From an uncultured Alphaproteobacteria bacterium (lineage in GTDB: Bacteria > Pseudomonadota > Alphaproteobacteria > Caulobacterales > Caulobacteraceae): a DNA stretch of 64,000 nucleotides. Of the stretch, positions 34,064 through 43,680 are shown in pieces (position 1 is the first letter of the stretch; every line of letters begins with the position of its first letter). The notes beneath the pieces were generated by a model. It ran no database searches. It was not told the origin of the DNA and was given only the letters and a program-made list of their open reading frames with translations. Where the stretch lies: the NCBI GenBank assembly GCA_903860975.1, contig CAIOSI010000040.1, positions 1 through 64,000 on the forward strand, read 5' to 3'. The translations under genes were made by a program, and so were the position numbers.

Positions 34064-36163
34064 TTACTTCGGCAGGTGACTGTCATACCAAGCGAGCCAG
34101 CGCTCCATGCGGTCCTTCAGAAAGCTAGGCCGCGTAAGGCCGTGAAACTGGCCCGGATAGATAATCAGGCCGGTATCGATGCCCCGGCTGCGCAGCGCCT
34201 CATACATCTGCTCGCTGTTCTGCAGCGGGACGTTGAAATCTTTGTCGCCCGCCATGAATAGGGTCGGGGTGGTGATTCGAGCGTTCTGGTAGAACGGGTA
34301 ACTGAGCTTCATCCAGACGCTGGGGTTCTCCCAGGGCCGACCGAGTTCGGTCTCGTAATCTAAGGCGTATTGGTCGGTGCCGTAGCCGGCTAACAAATTG
34401 GAGATTGAGGCTCCGCTGACCGCGGCCTTGAAGCGCTTGTCGCTTGCGATCAGGTAGTTGGTCAGGATGCCGCCATAGCTCCAGCCGCCGACCACGAGCC
34501 GGTTCGGGTCTGCGACGCCGCGCGCGACGGCATCGTCCACAGCGCTCAAGGCGTCCTGCACATCGACCGTGCCCCATTTCGCGTAGATCGCGCTGGAGTA
34601 GGCCTGGCCACGGCCCGTGCCGCCTCGGAAGTTGGAGGCGGCGACGGCATAGCCGTGACCCGCGTAGATCTGCCAATCCAGAGAGAAGGCGGCGGGCAGT
34701 TGCGACTGCGGGCCGCCATGATTGAACAGCATAGTGGGCAGGCGCACGCCGGCCTTCGCGTGGGGCGGTGTGACGAGGAAGCCATGTACCTCTGTACCGT
34801 CCTGACTTTTGAAGCTCGTGCGCACGGTGGGCGCGATATCAACCTGTCTCAACCATGTATCGTTTTGGTGGCTGAGTTGTCGCACAGCGCCTGATGCTTC
34901 CACGGCGTAGACTTCTGGGGGTGCTGTGGGCGTCGACAGCAACGCGGCGATGGCGGTGCCAACCGCAGGCGAGGGCGCGCTGAAGGTGCGCCAGCCACCG
35001 ACGAAGGTTTTCACGGGGCCGCCGGCTCCAGGGACCTCGGCGATCACCGCGGCCTCGTCATCTTCCTCGATAAAGCGGATCGTTCGGCCGTCGCTTGACC
35101 ACCGGGGATGGGACACATTGCGGTCCAGCGTGGCGGTCAGGATCCTTGCCCCGCCCCCTGAGGCAGGAACAACCGCAAGGCTGCGCACGCCATAGCCGAT
35201 CAACTTTACAGGGCCGCCTTGCAGATAAGCGATCTGGCGACCGTCGGGACTCCAGGCGGGATAACTGCCGGACTGGGCCGAATTGTTCTCACCTTCGAAG
35301 GTCGTCAGCGCCACTGGCTCTGACGCGGCGGGCCCGATTTTCACGACATAGAGATTGCTGTTGTAGCTTCGATCGGGATCGGCGGCGTGGTTGGAGACGA
35401 AGGCGAGGCTCTCGCCATCTGGCGACCAGGCCGGCAGCGCCTCAACATAGTCGCCGGTCGTCACCCGCGAGGCCGTCTCCTTCGCGACGTTGTAGAGCCA
35501 CAGGCGCTGCCGCTTGGCGCCGAGGTAGCCTTCGCGATCCTCCTTGAAATGGAAACGGTCGATCACGATTGGCTTGGGCGGCTTGTCCCTGGCGACGGCG
35601 AGGGTCGCGGCCGGCGAGGTCGCGCCAGCGCCCGGTTTTGGTGCCGCCGCATCGGGCTTGGTGACGGTGAGCGTTGTGGTTTTGGCGGCGTCGGCCTCGG
35701 GATCGGGGTCTTCAAGCACCAAGGCGATCCATTTTGAGTCTGGCGACCAGGCGTAGTCACTGACCGAGCCTTTGATCCCCGACAGCTTGCGGCCCTCGCC
35801 GCCGGCACGATCCATGATCCAGAGTTGGGCCTCGCCGCCCTCAGAGCCGCGGCCAGATACAAACGCCAGCCAATGGCCGTCAGGGCTGAAACGCGGTGTG
35901 GTTTCGCTCTCGCCATGGCGGTTGGTCAGCTGGATCGCGCGCAACCCGTCCCACGATGTCATCCATATGTGGCTGTAGCCCTTGTCGGCGGCCACATCGG
36001 TCCCGGCGACCGTGTAGGCCACCCACTGACCGTCGGGGGCGACTTGCGGATCGCTGACGCGCATCAGGCGCGCGATATCGTCGGGTGTGATGGGCCGGCC
36101 GTACGCCGTCGTCCCAAGCGCCGCAAGGGCCAATGCCACCGCGCCGGTCATCCGTCTCGCCAT
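34064..36163 (-). CDS. S9-family dipeptidyl-peptidase/acylaminoacyl-peptidase, exported
   Basis: 699-residue secreted serine peptidase, the second S9 enzyme in the window. A signal peptide (ALALAALGTTAYG) leads to a propeller of PD40 repeats (DPQVAPDGQWVAYTV, RFSPDGHWLAFVSG, AWSPDGESLAFVSN, AWSPDGRQIAYLQ, PRWSSDGRTIRF) and an alpha/beta hydrolase domain with Ser562 (GGWSYGG), Asp642 (GDKDFNVP) and His674 (QFHGL). A linker around 195-215 is rich in Ala, Pro and Thr. The ATG at 36163 is preferred over an upstream in-frame start because GGGGAG lies 8 bases before it and the signal peptide begins there. Likely role: peptide scavenging outside the cytoplasm. Confidence 0.93.
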   Translation of the reverse strand: MARRMTGAVALALAALGTTAYGRPITPDDIARLMRVSDPQVAPDGQWVAYTVAGTDVAADKGYSHIWMTSWDGLRAIQLTNRHGESETTPRFSPDGHWLAFVSGRGSEGGEAQLWIMDRAGGEGRKLSGIKGSVSDYAWSPDSKWIALVLEDPDPEADAAKTTTLTVTKPDAAAPKPGAGATSPAATLAVARDKPPKPIVIDRFHFKEDREGYLGAKRQRLWLYNVAKETASRVTTGDYVEALPAWSPDGESLAFVSNHAADPDRSYNSNLYVVKIGPAASEPVALTTFEGENNSAQSGSYPAWSPDGRQIAYLQGGPVKLIGYGVRSLAVVPASGGGARILTATLDRNVSHPRWSSDGRTIRFIEEDDEAAVIAEVPGAGGPVKTFVGGWRTFSAPSPAVGTAIAALLSTPTAPPEVYAVEASGAVRQLSHQNDTWLRQVDIAPTVRTSFKSQDGTEVHGFLVTPPHAKAGVRLPTMLFNHGGPQSQLPAAFSLDWQIYAGHGYAVAASNFRGGTGRGQAYSSAIYAKWGTVDVQDALSAVDDAVARGVADPNRLVVGGWSYGGILTNYLIASDKRFKAAVSGASISNLLAGYGTDQYALDYETELGRPWENPSVWMKLSYPFYQNARITTPTLFMAGDKDFNVPLQNSEQMYEALRSRGIDTGLIIYPGQFHGLTRPSFLKDRMERWLAWYDSHLPK

Positions 36164-36229
36164 GAAGATTCTCCCCGATCCGCCTTGCCTATCAGGCAAT
36201 GCGGGGCTGCGGGAATGGCGAAGCTCTGG

Positions 36230-37318
36230 TTAGGCTGGCCTCGGGGCTTTGGCTTTCACGCGCGGCTGTACCTTCGCCACGGAAAGCAGCGATTCTACGC
36301 AGTCTCGGATGGAGTCGTCCAAGGAGCGAAACCTTACGCCCGTCACGGCGCAGATGCGGTCGTTGCGCAGGTCGCTTTGGGCCCAGATGGCGCGGAAATC
36401 TGCCTCACGGGCCTGAATTCGCTCAGGGAAGGGGTCAACGACCTGCGGCCTGTCATATCCCAACTCCGGCAGCAGCCTGTCGATGTCGGCGCAAATATCC
36501 TCGACGTTCCGCATGTCCGTAGACCATGCGATGTAGCGTTCGCCGTTCTGAACTTCAGTGCTTTCCAAGAGTCGGACGTGACACTCAGCATCGTCACGAA
36601 CGTCCACGGTCATCCACGGCCGATAGACGTCGTTTTGGCGATAATCACCCAGCAGCATGGTCTCGATATTGTGCTGCCAGGGCCCCATGTCCTTCTGGTG
36701 GGCTGACTGAATCGGCCCGACATTATCGCCGGGGCAGCAGGTGATGGCGTCCCATGAAGCGCTTCCAGATCCGCTTTGGATCGCAGCTTCGGCGAAGGCG
36801 CGTTCAGCGATCAGCTTGGACATGGAATAGCCCTGACCGCGCTCCGGCGTGCGCTTGGGGTTCATTTCATCGGGATAGCGGTCTTCGTAGAAGACCGGCC
36901 GCCGGACGATCTCTTGCAGATCCATCTCGGAGATCACCGCGGCAATGCTGGAGGTCACGACCACGCGATTGACACTGCCCGATCCGTTCACGCTGGCGAT
37001 GATGTGATCGCAGGTGGAGCGAATATAGTCAGTGTCGGTGTAGCCGCTGACATGGCTGATGTGAGCAACGCCATGGCAGCCTTTGAAGATCTCGTCGAAA
37101 CAGCCCGGCTGGTCGAGGTCGGCGCTGTGGAGCGTCAGGCGGCCCGAGGCATAGCCTGGCATCGCCTTCAGAAAATCCGTCCGCGCGCCATCGTCGGCGT
37201 TGCGCACGCAAGCGCGAACACGGTAGCCCTTGTCCAGCAACAGGCGCACCACCCAGCCGCCGAGAAAACCCGCGGCTCCCGTGACGGCCACCACGCCACG
37301 CCTTGGAATTGGGGCCAT
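36230..37318 (-). CDS. Extended SDR, NAD(P)-dependent epimerase/dihydroflavonol-reductase type
   Basis: 362-residue extended SDR with nucleotide-binding motif TGAAGFLG (13-20), followed by a basic patch (RACVRNADD) favouring NADP(H). Ser123/124 and Tyr164-Lys168 (YSMSK) form the active site. The overall pattern resembles dihydroflavonol-4-reductase and cinnamoyl-CoA-reductase-like aldehyde/ketone reductases. The C-terminal third, about 250-362, binds the substrate and is not diagnostic. The gene stands alone between the S9 peptidase and a divergent esterase. No sugar-nucleotide genes are nearby, which argues for a small-molecule carbonyl reductase over a sugar epimerase. Confidence 0.88.
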   Translation of the reverse strand: MAPIPRRGVVAVTGAAGFLGGWVVRLLLDKGYRVRACVRNADDGARTDFLKAMPGYASGRLTLHSADLDQPGCFDEIFKGCHGVAHISHVSGYTDTDYIRSTCDHIIASVNGSGSVNRVVVTSSIAAVISEMDLQEIVRRPVFYEDRYPDEMNPKRTPERGQGYSMSKLIAERAFAEAAIQSGSGSASWDAITCCPGDNVGPIQSAHQKDMGPWQHNIETMLLGDYRQNDVYRPWMTVDVRDDAECHVRLLESTEVQNGERYIAWSTDMRNVEDICADIDRLLPELGYDRPQVVDPFPERIQAREADFRAIWAQSDLRNDRICAVTGVRFRSLDDSIRDCVESLLSVAKVQPRVKAKAPRPA

Positions 37319-37655
37319 GATCTGTTCCTCCCGTTGTTTGGTTGCGAAGTTCTAGACGCTGCCAAGCGTTCGCAGGAACGAAATTGTCAGGGACCTGGCC
37401 GGGCCCATCCGGTGGCCCCTCAGCTGGGCCGCTGCAGGCGCCTTCAAGGCAATGTCGGAAAGCCCGCTTGGAGGCCAAATTCCAAGGCCTCCTCAGAATT
37501 TGCCGCCCGCCGCTGCACGCCCTGGCGAATCGTCTGCGAGCCGGGCACGCCGCTCCAGCACTCTGCGTCGACCTCCTGTCTCGCCAGGACGACGCAGCAT
37601 CGCTAGGGTTGATCAGCTTAGACGTCGAAAAGGCGCACGGGCATGGGAGAACGAT
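37319..37655. other. 337-bp intergenic region between divergent genes
   Basis: This lies between the starts of the SDR and the secreted esterase, so both promoters should be here. The open frames crossing it are Arg/Pro-rich and show no family resemblance; in the esterase frame there are 68 non-protein-like codons before the ATG at 37656. I see no inverted repeat or recognisable operator. Confidence 0.4.
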
Positions 37656-38720
37656 ATGAAAATCAAGATGACACGCTGGACCACAGCGCTGGCGCTGGGA
37701 ACGGCCACGCTGTGCGCCTCGGGCGCGGCCAACGCTAAGGATGTCATGGGGGTGGCCTGCAAAAGCCCGCCGCCGGCGCATTGCTCGGGAGAGGCTTGTT
37801 CGCCACTGCTGGGCGATCTTGGCAATGCCACCGATCCAAAGACAGGCCGCAAGTTCTGGCTCGATTATCCTTGCGACCTTAAGCCCGGCGACAAGGTCGT
37901 CTTCATTCTGAACATCCACGGCGCGGGCTCAGTCGGTCAGTGGCAGCGACACTATTTTCCGGCCATGGACTACAAGGACAAATACAAATTGGTGGTGGCG
38001 ACGCCGACGGCGGCGACCTCGCCGGTGCGGACACCGGGCCAATCGGGGGTCCGCGTCTGGGTCCCTGAGGCCGACGATGCACACCTGCAGAGCATTTCGA
38101 CCGCCGTTTTCGATGCCTTCGGAAAGCAAAACATCAAGTCGTTCTGGCTGGCTGGTCATAGCCAGGGCGGGGCGACCTCGCACAGGATCGTCTGTTCCGA
38201 ATTCTTCAAGGATAAGGTCGATGGCCTGTTGAGCCTGTCGGGTGGCCGCGTCGGCCGCGCTGAGATCAACCCGCGGTTCGGGCCCCCAAAGGCCGACGGC
38301 TCGCCGCCGGATCCGCGTCCGCCAGGCGCTGGTGGTCTATTGGGTGGGGCCAACACACCGACCTGCCAGTTCAGCCATATCTTCGAGACCGGTGAGCACG
38401 AGATCGTAAGCCTGCCTTCGACCTCGCCTTTGGCCGATGAATTCGGCTGTGCCGCGCGGGTCGAGGAAAAAGACATCAGCGACGATCAGCCTGGCTACGT
38501 CTGGGACTACGCACGTCAAGGCTATCCGGTCTGGGGGATGAAGGCTCGGCCTGGCAAGGCCAAGGCGTGGATTTATCCCAACTGCAAGGCCGGCCGCGTG
38601 GTCGCCGACTTTGAGCGCTTGGACAAGGGCCACACCGAGGGTCTCGAGCCACATGTCACGGAGGCGATCTTAAAGCTCATGGTCTCAGCGCCGGGCGGAA
38701 AGCTGCAACACGCCAGCTGA
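37656..38720 (+). CDS. Secreted PHB-depolymerase-like esterase (alpha/beta hydrolase)
   Basis: 354-residue secreted protein. A signal peptide (LALGTATLCASGAANA) is followed by a Cys-rich N-terminus (VACKSPPPAHCSGEACSP) likely held by disulfides. The alpha/beta hydrolase core has the oxyanion region NIHGAGSVG and nucleophile Ser169 in GHSQGG. A proline-rich loop (SPPDPRPPGAG) and a C-terminal DKGHTEGLEP, which could supply the catalytic His, follow. The pattern fits poly(3-hydroxybutyrate) depolymerase/feruloyl esterase-like enzymes. A GGGAG site lies 8 bases before the ATG at 37656. It probably hydrolyses an extracellular ester; the polymer is unknown. Confidence 0.82.
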   Translation: MKIKMTRWTTALALGTATLCASGAANAKDVMGVACKSPPPAHCSGEACSPLLGDLGNATDPKTGRKFWLDYPCDLKPGDKVVFILNIHGAGSVGQWQRHYFPAMDYKDKYKLVVATPTAATSPVRTPGQSGVRVWVPEADDAHLQSISTAVFDAFGKQNIKSFWLAGHSQGGATSHRIVCSEFFKDKVDGLLSLSGGRVGRAEINPRFGPPKADGSPPDPRPPGAGGLLGGANTPTCQFSHIFETGEHEIVSLPSTSPLADEFGCAARVEEKDISDDQPGYVWDYARQGYPVWGMKARPGKAKAWIYPNCKAGRVVADFERLDKGHTEGLEPHVTEAILKLMVSAPGGKLQHAS

Positions 38721-38797
38721 GGGTGATGAGGCGACGCCCAATCTCTAGCGGCGTCGCCTGCGTCATGGTCTAGTCGTCTGTCGCTGGGGAGAGCTGC

Positions 38798-41080
38798 GTG
38801 ACCGACACCGTCGTGAAGACCCATATTCCAAAGGCCGCAAAGCCGGCTTTCCGCCCGTTCATTCCGGCGAGCGTCATTCTGCCGGAACTGACCATCTTTC
38901 ATCTGATCATGGGCGCGCTGCTGGGCGTGATCTTTGGCGCCTCGTCGCTTTATCTGGTGCTTAAGGTGGGCCTCACGGTCTCGGCTTCGATCCCTGTGGC
39001 GGTGATTTCGATCACGTTTTTCCGTCTCTTGCAGCGGCTTGGGATCGCAAAGGCCTCGATCCTTCAGAACAACATTGTCCAGACCGCCGGCTCCGCAGGC
39101 GAATCTATTGCCTTCGGCCTGGGCGTCACCATGCCTGCGATCATGATCCTGGGCTTCGATATGGAAATCGCCCGGGTCATGCTGGTGGCGATCCTGGGTG
39201 GCCTGCTGGGCATCCTGATGATGATCCCGTTACGTCGCGCCCTGATTGTTGAGCAACACGGCACCCTCAAATATCCCGAGGGCACGGCGTGCGCTGAGGT
39301 GCTGAAAGCCGGCGCCACACGCGAAGAGCATGCCATGGGTCTGGAGGCCAGCCAGGCGCAAACCGAGGCCGAGGTGGCTCGCGGTGCGCGGACCATTGTC
39401 ACGGGCTTTGGGCTGGGGCTGGTTTACAAGCTTGCCGAGGGTGCCTTCAAACTTTGGAAGGATACGCCCGAGACCGTTTTCGGCGCGCCGCTCGCCAAGG
39501 CGTCATTGGCCGCAGAAATCTCGCCAGAGCTCCTGGGCGTCGGCTACATTATCGGCCCGCGGATTGCGGCGACCATGGCTGCGGGCGGGGTGCTCGCCTA
39601 CATGGTGCTCATCCCGGCGATCCAATTTTTCGGCTCCGTCGCGACCGGGATCATTCCGCCCGGCAAGATCCTTATCAGCGCAATGTCGCCGGGTGATATC
39701 CGCAGCGCATACATTCTCTACATCGGCGCCGGCGCCGTCACCGCCGGCGGCCTGATTAGCCTCGCGCGCGCCTTGCCGACCATCTGGCGCGGGTTGCAGG
39801 GCGGATTGGCTGACTTCGGACGAAATCGCGACGCCAAGGCCGCATCGGCCGAGGTTCCGCGGACGGACCGTGACCTATCCATGAAGTGGGTCGCGCTGGG
39901 CATAGTGGTGCTGATCGGTGGAATCCTCATGGCGCATTCGCTGCGCATGAACATCGCTGGTGCTCTTCTGATCGTGTTGTTTGGCTTCCTGTTTGTAACG
40001 GTGTCATCACGACTGACAGGAGAGTTGGGATCATCTTCGAACCCGATCTCGGGCATGACCGTGGCGACCTTGCTGCTGACTTGCTTGATCTTTCTGGCGT
40101 TGGGCTGGACAGGCCCCACCTACTACGTGACGGCCCTGTCTCTGGGCGGAATTGTCTGCATCGCGGCCTCAAACGGCGGGACGACATCGCAGGACCTGAA
40201 GACGGGCTTCCTGATCGGAGCCACGCCGCGCTCACAGCAGTTAGCGATCATGGTCGGCGCACTCGCCTCAGCGATCGCGCTTGGACCGATCTTGCTGGCG
40301 CTGAATCAAGCGGCCACCGTCTACGTACCCCAGGCGGCTGGGCCTGCTGTCCTGCCACCCGCCTCCGTCGCCGCTCTGCCGACTGAAACCTTGAAGGGGT
40401 CGCAACATGTTCAGGACGGCGGTGTTTATCATGTCTGGCAAAAGGCTGATCCATCGGGCGGAGCTGCGAGCCGATACCTGATCCGCAATGACGGCACGCT
40501 CGCCTATCTCGTCGACCCTGGCATCAATGGCCATGTGAAGGTGCGACCGGACGGCACGACCGTCACCAAGTTCGACGCACCAAAGGCCACCCTGATGAGC
40601 TACATCATCAAAGGTATCCTAAATCGGCAGCTGCCCTGGGCTTTGGTTCTGCTGGGCGTGATGATCGCCGTGGTACTGGAAATGTGCGCCATCCCATCGC
40701 TTGCCTTTGCGGTCGGAGTCTATCTGCCGATTTCGTCCTCGCTGCCGATCTTTATCGGCGGCGGCGTGCGCTGGCTGGTGGATCGGCGCAGCCGCCGACT
40801 GGCGCAGTCCGAAGCTCTGTCCGAAGCTGAGCTCTCAGCGGAGTCCGACCGCAGTCCGGGGGTCTTGATGGCCTCGGGCTACATCGCCGGCGGTGCCATC
40901 GCAGGGATCGGCATCGCGTTTTCGGCCGGTGTGCTTGGGAATTTCGATCGCGACATCACCAAGCTGATGGAACAGGTCAATCCGTTCCTGGGGGGACCCT
41001 ACGCTGATCTGCTCTCGGTACTGCCGTTTTTGGCTCTCATGGCGCTCCTCTACCGGGCAGGCGCGGCAAAGAAAATCTAG
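38798..41080 (+). CDS. OPT-family oligopeptide transporter
   Basis: 760-residue inner-membrane protein with about 14-16 hydrophobic segments, belonging to the OPT family, which imports small peptides or metal chelates with protons. The motifs fit: ILPELTIFHLIMGALLGVIF at the first segment, TAGSAGESIAFGLG, TLKYPEGTACAEVL (the conserved KYPEGT/A motif), SNGGTTSQDLKTGFLIGATP, and VGVYLPISSSLPIFIGG near the end. A soluble insert of about 80 residues (around 520-600) lies between membrane segments. The start is GTG at 38798 with GGGGAGAG upstream. Together with the exported peptidases in this window it would suit growth on peptides. Its stop overlaps the stop of the convergent neighbour in a CTAG. 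Confidence 0.94.
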   Translation: MTDTVVKTHIPKAAKPAFRPFIPASVILPELTIFHLIMGALLGVIFGASSLYLVLKVGLTVSASIPVAVISITFFRLLQRLGIAKASILQNNIVQTAGSAGESIAFGLGVTMPAIMILGFDMEIARVMLVAILGGLLGILMMIPLRRALIVEQHGTLKYPEGTACAEVLKAGATREEHAMGLEASQAQTEAEVARGARTIVTGFGLGLVYKLAEGAFKLWKDTPETVFGAPLAKASLAAEISPELLGVGYIIGPRIAATMAAGGVLAYMVLIPAIQFFGSVATGIIPPGKILISAMSPGDIRSAYILYIGAGAVTAGGLISLARALPTIWRGLQGGLADFGRNRDAKAASAEVPRTDRDLSMKWVALGIVVLIGGILMAHSLRMNIAGALLIVLFGFLFVTVSSRLTGELGSSSNPISGMTVATLLLTCLIFLALGWTGPTYYVTALSLGGIVCIAASNGGTTSQDLKTGFLIGATPRSQQLAIMVGALASAIALGPILLALNQAATVYVPQAAGPAVLPPASVAALPTETLKGSQHVQDGGVYHVWQKADPSGGAASRYLIRNDGTLAYLVDPGINGHVKVRPDGTTVTKFDAPKATLMSYIIKGILNRQLPWALVLLGVMIAVVLEMCAIPSLAFAVGVYLPISSSLPIFIGGGVRWLVDRRSRRLAQSEALSEAELSAESDRSPGVLMASGYIAGGAIAGIGIAFSAGVLGNFDRDITKLMEQVNPFLGGPYADLLSVLPFLALMALLYRAGAAKKI

Positions 41081-42522
41081 GGTATTGGCCTCGTCGGGAC
41101 GTGGATGACGCTCCAGCGGTCGGCGCGCAGACGTCGCCATCCCGGCCTGTGGTCCATCGCCTGGGCTATTGCCGAACCGGGGACGAGAAGAGTCCAGCCG
41201 ATGTTGCGTTCGGTGAGCACCTTGGACAAGGCCTCCTCATCGGGCTCCAGCAGACGGCTGTAAGTCTGCAAAAAGGCGTCGCCGTAGAAATCGCCTCGAC
41301 CGTCGATGTAGGGGGCGATGTGCTGGCCGATGAGGTAGCCGCCAAAGCTGTAGTCATTCAGAACGTGCCTCGAGGCGATCTGGGGCGGTAAGGCTGCAAT
41401 CGCCGAGACCGGCGCTGTCGGTCCATCGTGCAGGGTTACAGGCCAAGTCAGGCGGATTGCGACCAAGACAATCGCAGCGATGCTGCCTGCAAGGCCGACG
41501 AGCAGCCCAGTGGCGGGTTTTCGACCGCAAGCCGGCCAGGGTTTCTGGCCGAAAGCCCCGGCCAGGGGCTGGGCCAGGACTAAGGCGCCTACGACGCCCA
41601 GCATCTGGGCGTAACGCGCGTGCTGCAGAGCCAGGTGCAGCAGCAACAGCAGCAAGGCGGCGCGAACGACGGACATTTGCACAGGTCTTGTCAGCGCCAC
41701 GAACAAGGCCGCCAGCAGTCCAATTTCCAGCGTTCCAATTCTGCCAAAATCCGCCGGCCCCCATTCGCCGATATTGGCCAGGCTGGTCATTTGTATCTCG
41801 TAGAACGGGAAGAAAAGGATCTGCACGCCGTGCGGATTGATCAACGACACCAACGTCGCAGCGATGCCAAAGCCTCCCCATCGAAGGCAAACGTTGAGCC
41901 GCTCCCCTGGTTTGGCATCCAGGAGCGCTTCAAGCGCGAAGGGACCAATCAAGGCGAGCCCGAAAACGAAGCTTCCATGCAGGTTGGTCCAAAGGACCAT
42001 CAGCGGCAGCATCAGCCAATGCGGGGCGCGAGCCTGTGAGCGCGCACTGATCAGTTCGGCGGCCCAAACCTCTAGGATCGGCAACACAAGCATGTGTGGT
42101 CTGGCAAGCAGGCTTCCACTCCACAGCATGAGGCCAAAGACCAGCAGCTTGACCCATGGTGCGCCGCTCAACCAGCGCCCGAGGTCTCGAGCCAACAACC
42201 ACGCCGTCAGGCCTGCTGCCATGGCGGTAAGGATCACCACACCGCTCAAGCCGGCAAGGTTGAACGCTGTGCCCAGAACGACTTGTGAAAGCCATTCATA
42301 GGTCAGCCAAGGCGCGCCATGGAATGTGTAAGAAAAGGGGTCGGTCCTCAGCAATGCGCGTTGGGCGATCATCATCCGCCCGGCTGCAATCTGCCACCAC
42401 GTATCCCCGTCGTTCAGGACCTTGGGCGACATAGCGACCATCGCCGTAAGCAGGGCAGCTACGGCTGGAATTAGCCCGCGCAGGGCTGGGGGTGATCTTA
42501 AGGCGCTCGAGGTCTCGCTCAT
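41077..42522 (-). CDS. Polytopic membrane protein, GT-C glycosyltransferase-like
   Basis: 481-residue membrane protein with roughly ten hydrophobic segments. The early loop contains NDGDTWWQIAAGRMM, then RTDPFSYTFHGAPWLTYEWL, a pattern shared by many uncharacterised bacterial proteins of the GT-C/PMT type. A soluble C-terminal part of about 130 residues includes NDYSFGGYLI and YIDGRGDFYG, also recurrent in that group. The function is unproven; transfer of a lipid-linked sugar is the usual guess. It is tail to tail with the OPT transporter, sharing the CTAG at 41077-41080, and divergent from the small exported protein. Confidence 0.7.
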   Translation of the reverse strand: MSETSSALRSPPALRGLIPAVAALLTAMVAMSPKVLNDGDTWWQIAAGRMMIAQRALLRTDPFSYTFHGAPWLTYEWLSQVVLGTAFNLAGLSGVVILTAMAAGLTAWLLARDLGRWLSGAPWVKLLVFGLMLWSGSLLARPHMLVLPILEVWAAELISARSQARAPHWLMLPLMVLWTNLHGSFVFGLALIGPFALEALLDAKPGERLNVCLRWGGFGIAATLVSLINPHGVQILFFPFYEIQMTSLANIGEWGPADFGRIGTLEIGLLAALFVALTRPVQMSVVRAALLLLLLHLALQHARYAQMLGVVGALVLAQPLAGAFGQKPWPACGRKPATGLLVGLAGSIAAIVLVAIRLTWPVTLHDGPTAPVSAIAALPPQIASRHVLNDYSFGGYLIGQHIAPYIDGRGDFYGDAFLQTYSRLLEPDEEALSKVLTERNIGWTLLVPGSAIAQAMDHRPGWRRLRADRWSVIHVPTRPIP

Positions 42523-42627
42523 GAGGCTTACCCTGCGCGAGGTTGATGAGCTTTAGGTATACGCCGCTGTCGGCCTGGACATTGCTGAAATCTGGCAGAT
42601 GCTCGCGCCTGAAACCGGGAGCAACCC

Positions 42628-43173
42628 ATGCGGTTCACCAACGCTGGCCTGCTGGCGCTCGTGATTTGCATCACGGGGGCCGGTTTTGTGCACGCCCAAG
42701 CGGGGTCTAGGCCCCGGTCAGTGTCCGGCGGGGTGGCGATCGGTATGTCGTTGGGGGACATGCTTGACGCTCAGAGGCGCGCGCGGCTGGAGAGTATCTC
42801 TTACATTGAAGTCCGCGACGAGGTGGATGCCGGGCGCCGCCCTGCCTCCGATCTGGAGACCGCCCGCCAGTCCCTGAGAGCCGCCCAGGTCATCGTTTAT
42901 GACCAGATCGACGCCCTGAGGAAGTCCAACGTCGTAACGATGGAGAAACTTCGCAACAACGCCGATCGGCACGTCAGGGACCTGGAAATCCGGGTCCAGA
43001 GCCAGGAGAAGGCGCTTGCGTCGCTAGATTCTGAGGCGCGTTTGGGAGCGGAATACCGGCTGCGCATGACCCGAGAGGTCCTCGAAAGCTACAGGGAGAG
43101 TGCGATGCGATCGACCCGTATGCGCGCCCTGCCGCTGCGGCCGGAACTCCCGATCCTTCCGCCCAGCCGCTGA
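42628..43173 (+). CDS. Small exported protein with a helical, coiled-coil-like body
   Basis: 181 residues: a signal peptide (LALVICITGAGFVHA-QA), then a short Gly/Ser-rich stretch, then a long charged helical region (about 50-165) with heptad-like leucines and alternating Arg/Glu, ending in a Pro-rich tail (LPLRPELPILPPSR). I do not recognise a family. It is probably a periplasmic protein. It stands alone between the divergent membrane protein and mscL. Confidence 0.7.
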   Translation: MRFTNAGLLALVICITGAGFVHAQAGSRPRSVSGGVAIGMSLGDMLDAQRRARLESISYIEVRDEVDAGRRPASDLETARQSLRAAQVIVYDQIDALRKSNVVTMEKLRNNADRHVRDLEIRVQSQEKALASLDSEARLGAEYRLRMTREVLESYRESAMRSTRMRALPLRPELPILPPSR

Positions 43174-43284
43174 AACGGAACCTGGCCTGTTGTCGGGCCG
43201 CCCGGCGGCCGAAGTCGCGATCCTATTGACCCCCGCCTGAATCGCGTAGAGCCTCGTCTTCTACAGCCTGGGAGGAACTATAAA

Positions 43285-43680
43285 ATGTTCAAAGAATTCA
43301 AAGATTTCATTGCGCGCGGAAACGTCGTCGATCTGGCCGTCGGCGTCATCGTCGGCGCAGCATTCGGCGCTGTCGTCAAAAGTCTTGTCGAGCAGGTCAT
43401 CATGCCGCCCATCGGTTTGGCGACGGGGGGGCTCGACTTCTCTCAGCTGAAATACGTCCTGAAGCCTGCAGACTTGGCAGCCAAGACGGCCGAGGTTGCG
43501 ATCAGCTATGGTGCCTTCGTCAACACGGTGATCAACTTCGTGATCATCGCCTTCGTGATTTTCCTGGTGGTCAAGGCCGTAAACAGCCTCAAGCGCCAGG
43601 AAGCTGCTGCGCCGCCTGCGCCGCCGAGCCAGAGCGAAATTCTGCTGACCGAGATCCGTGATCTCTTGAAGAAAGGTTAG
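43285..43680 (+). CDS. mscL: Large-conductance mechanosensitive channel
   Basis: 131-residue inner-membrane channel that opens under membrane tension to release solutes on osmotic downshock. It has the family N-terminus FKEFKDFIARGNVVDLAVGV, with the Gly-Ala-rich first pore helix (VIVGAAFGAVVKSLVEQVIMPPIG). A periplasmic loop, a second membrane helix (INFVIIAFVIFLVVKAVN) and the cytoplasmic helix (SEILLTEIRDLLKK) follow. Length is typical. A GGGAGGA site precedes the ATG. Its stop overlaps the stop of the convergent monooxygenase gene. Confidence 0.97.
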   Translation: MFKEFKDFIARGNVVDLAVGVIVGAAFGAVVKSLVEQVIMPPIGLATGGLDFSQLKYVLKPADLAAKTAEVAISYGAFVNTVINFVIIAFVIFLVVKAVNSLKRQEAAAPPAPPSQSEILLTEIRDLLKKG

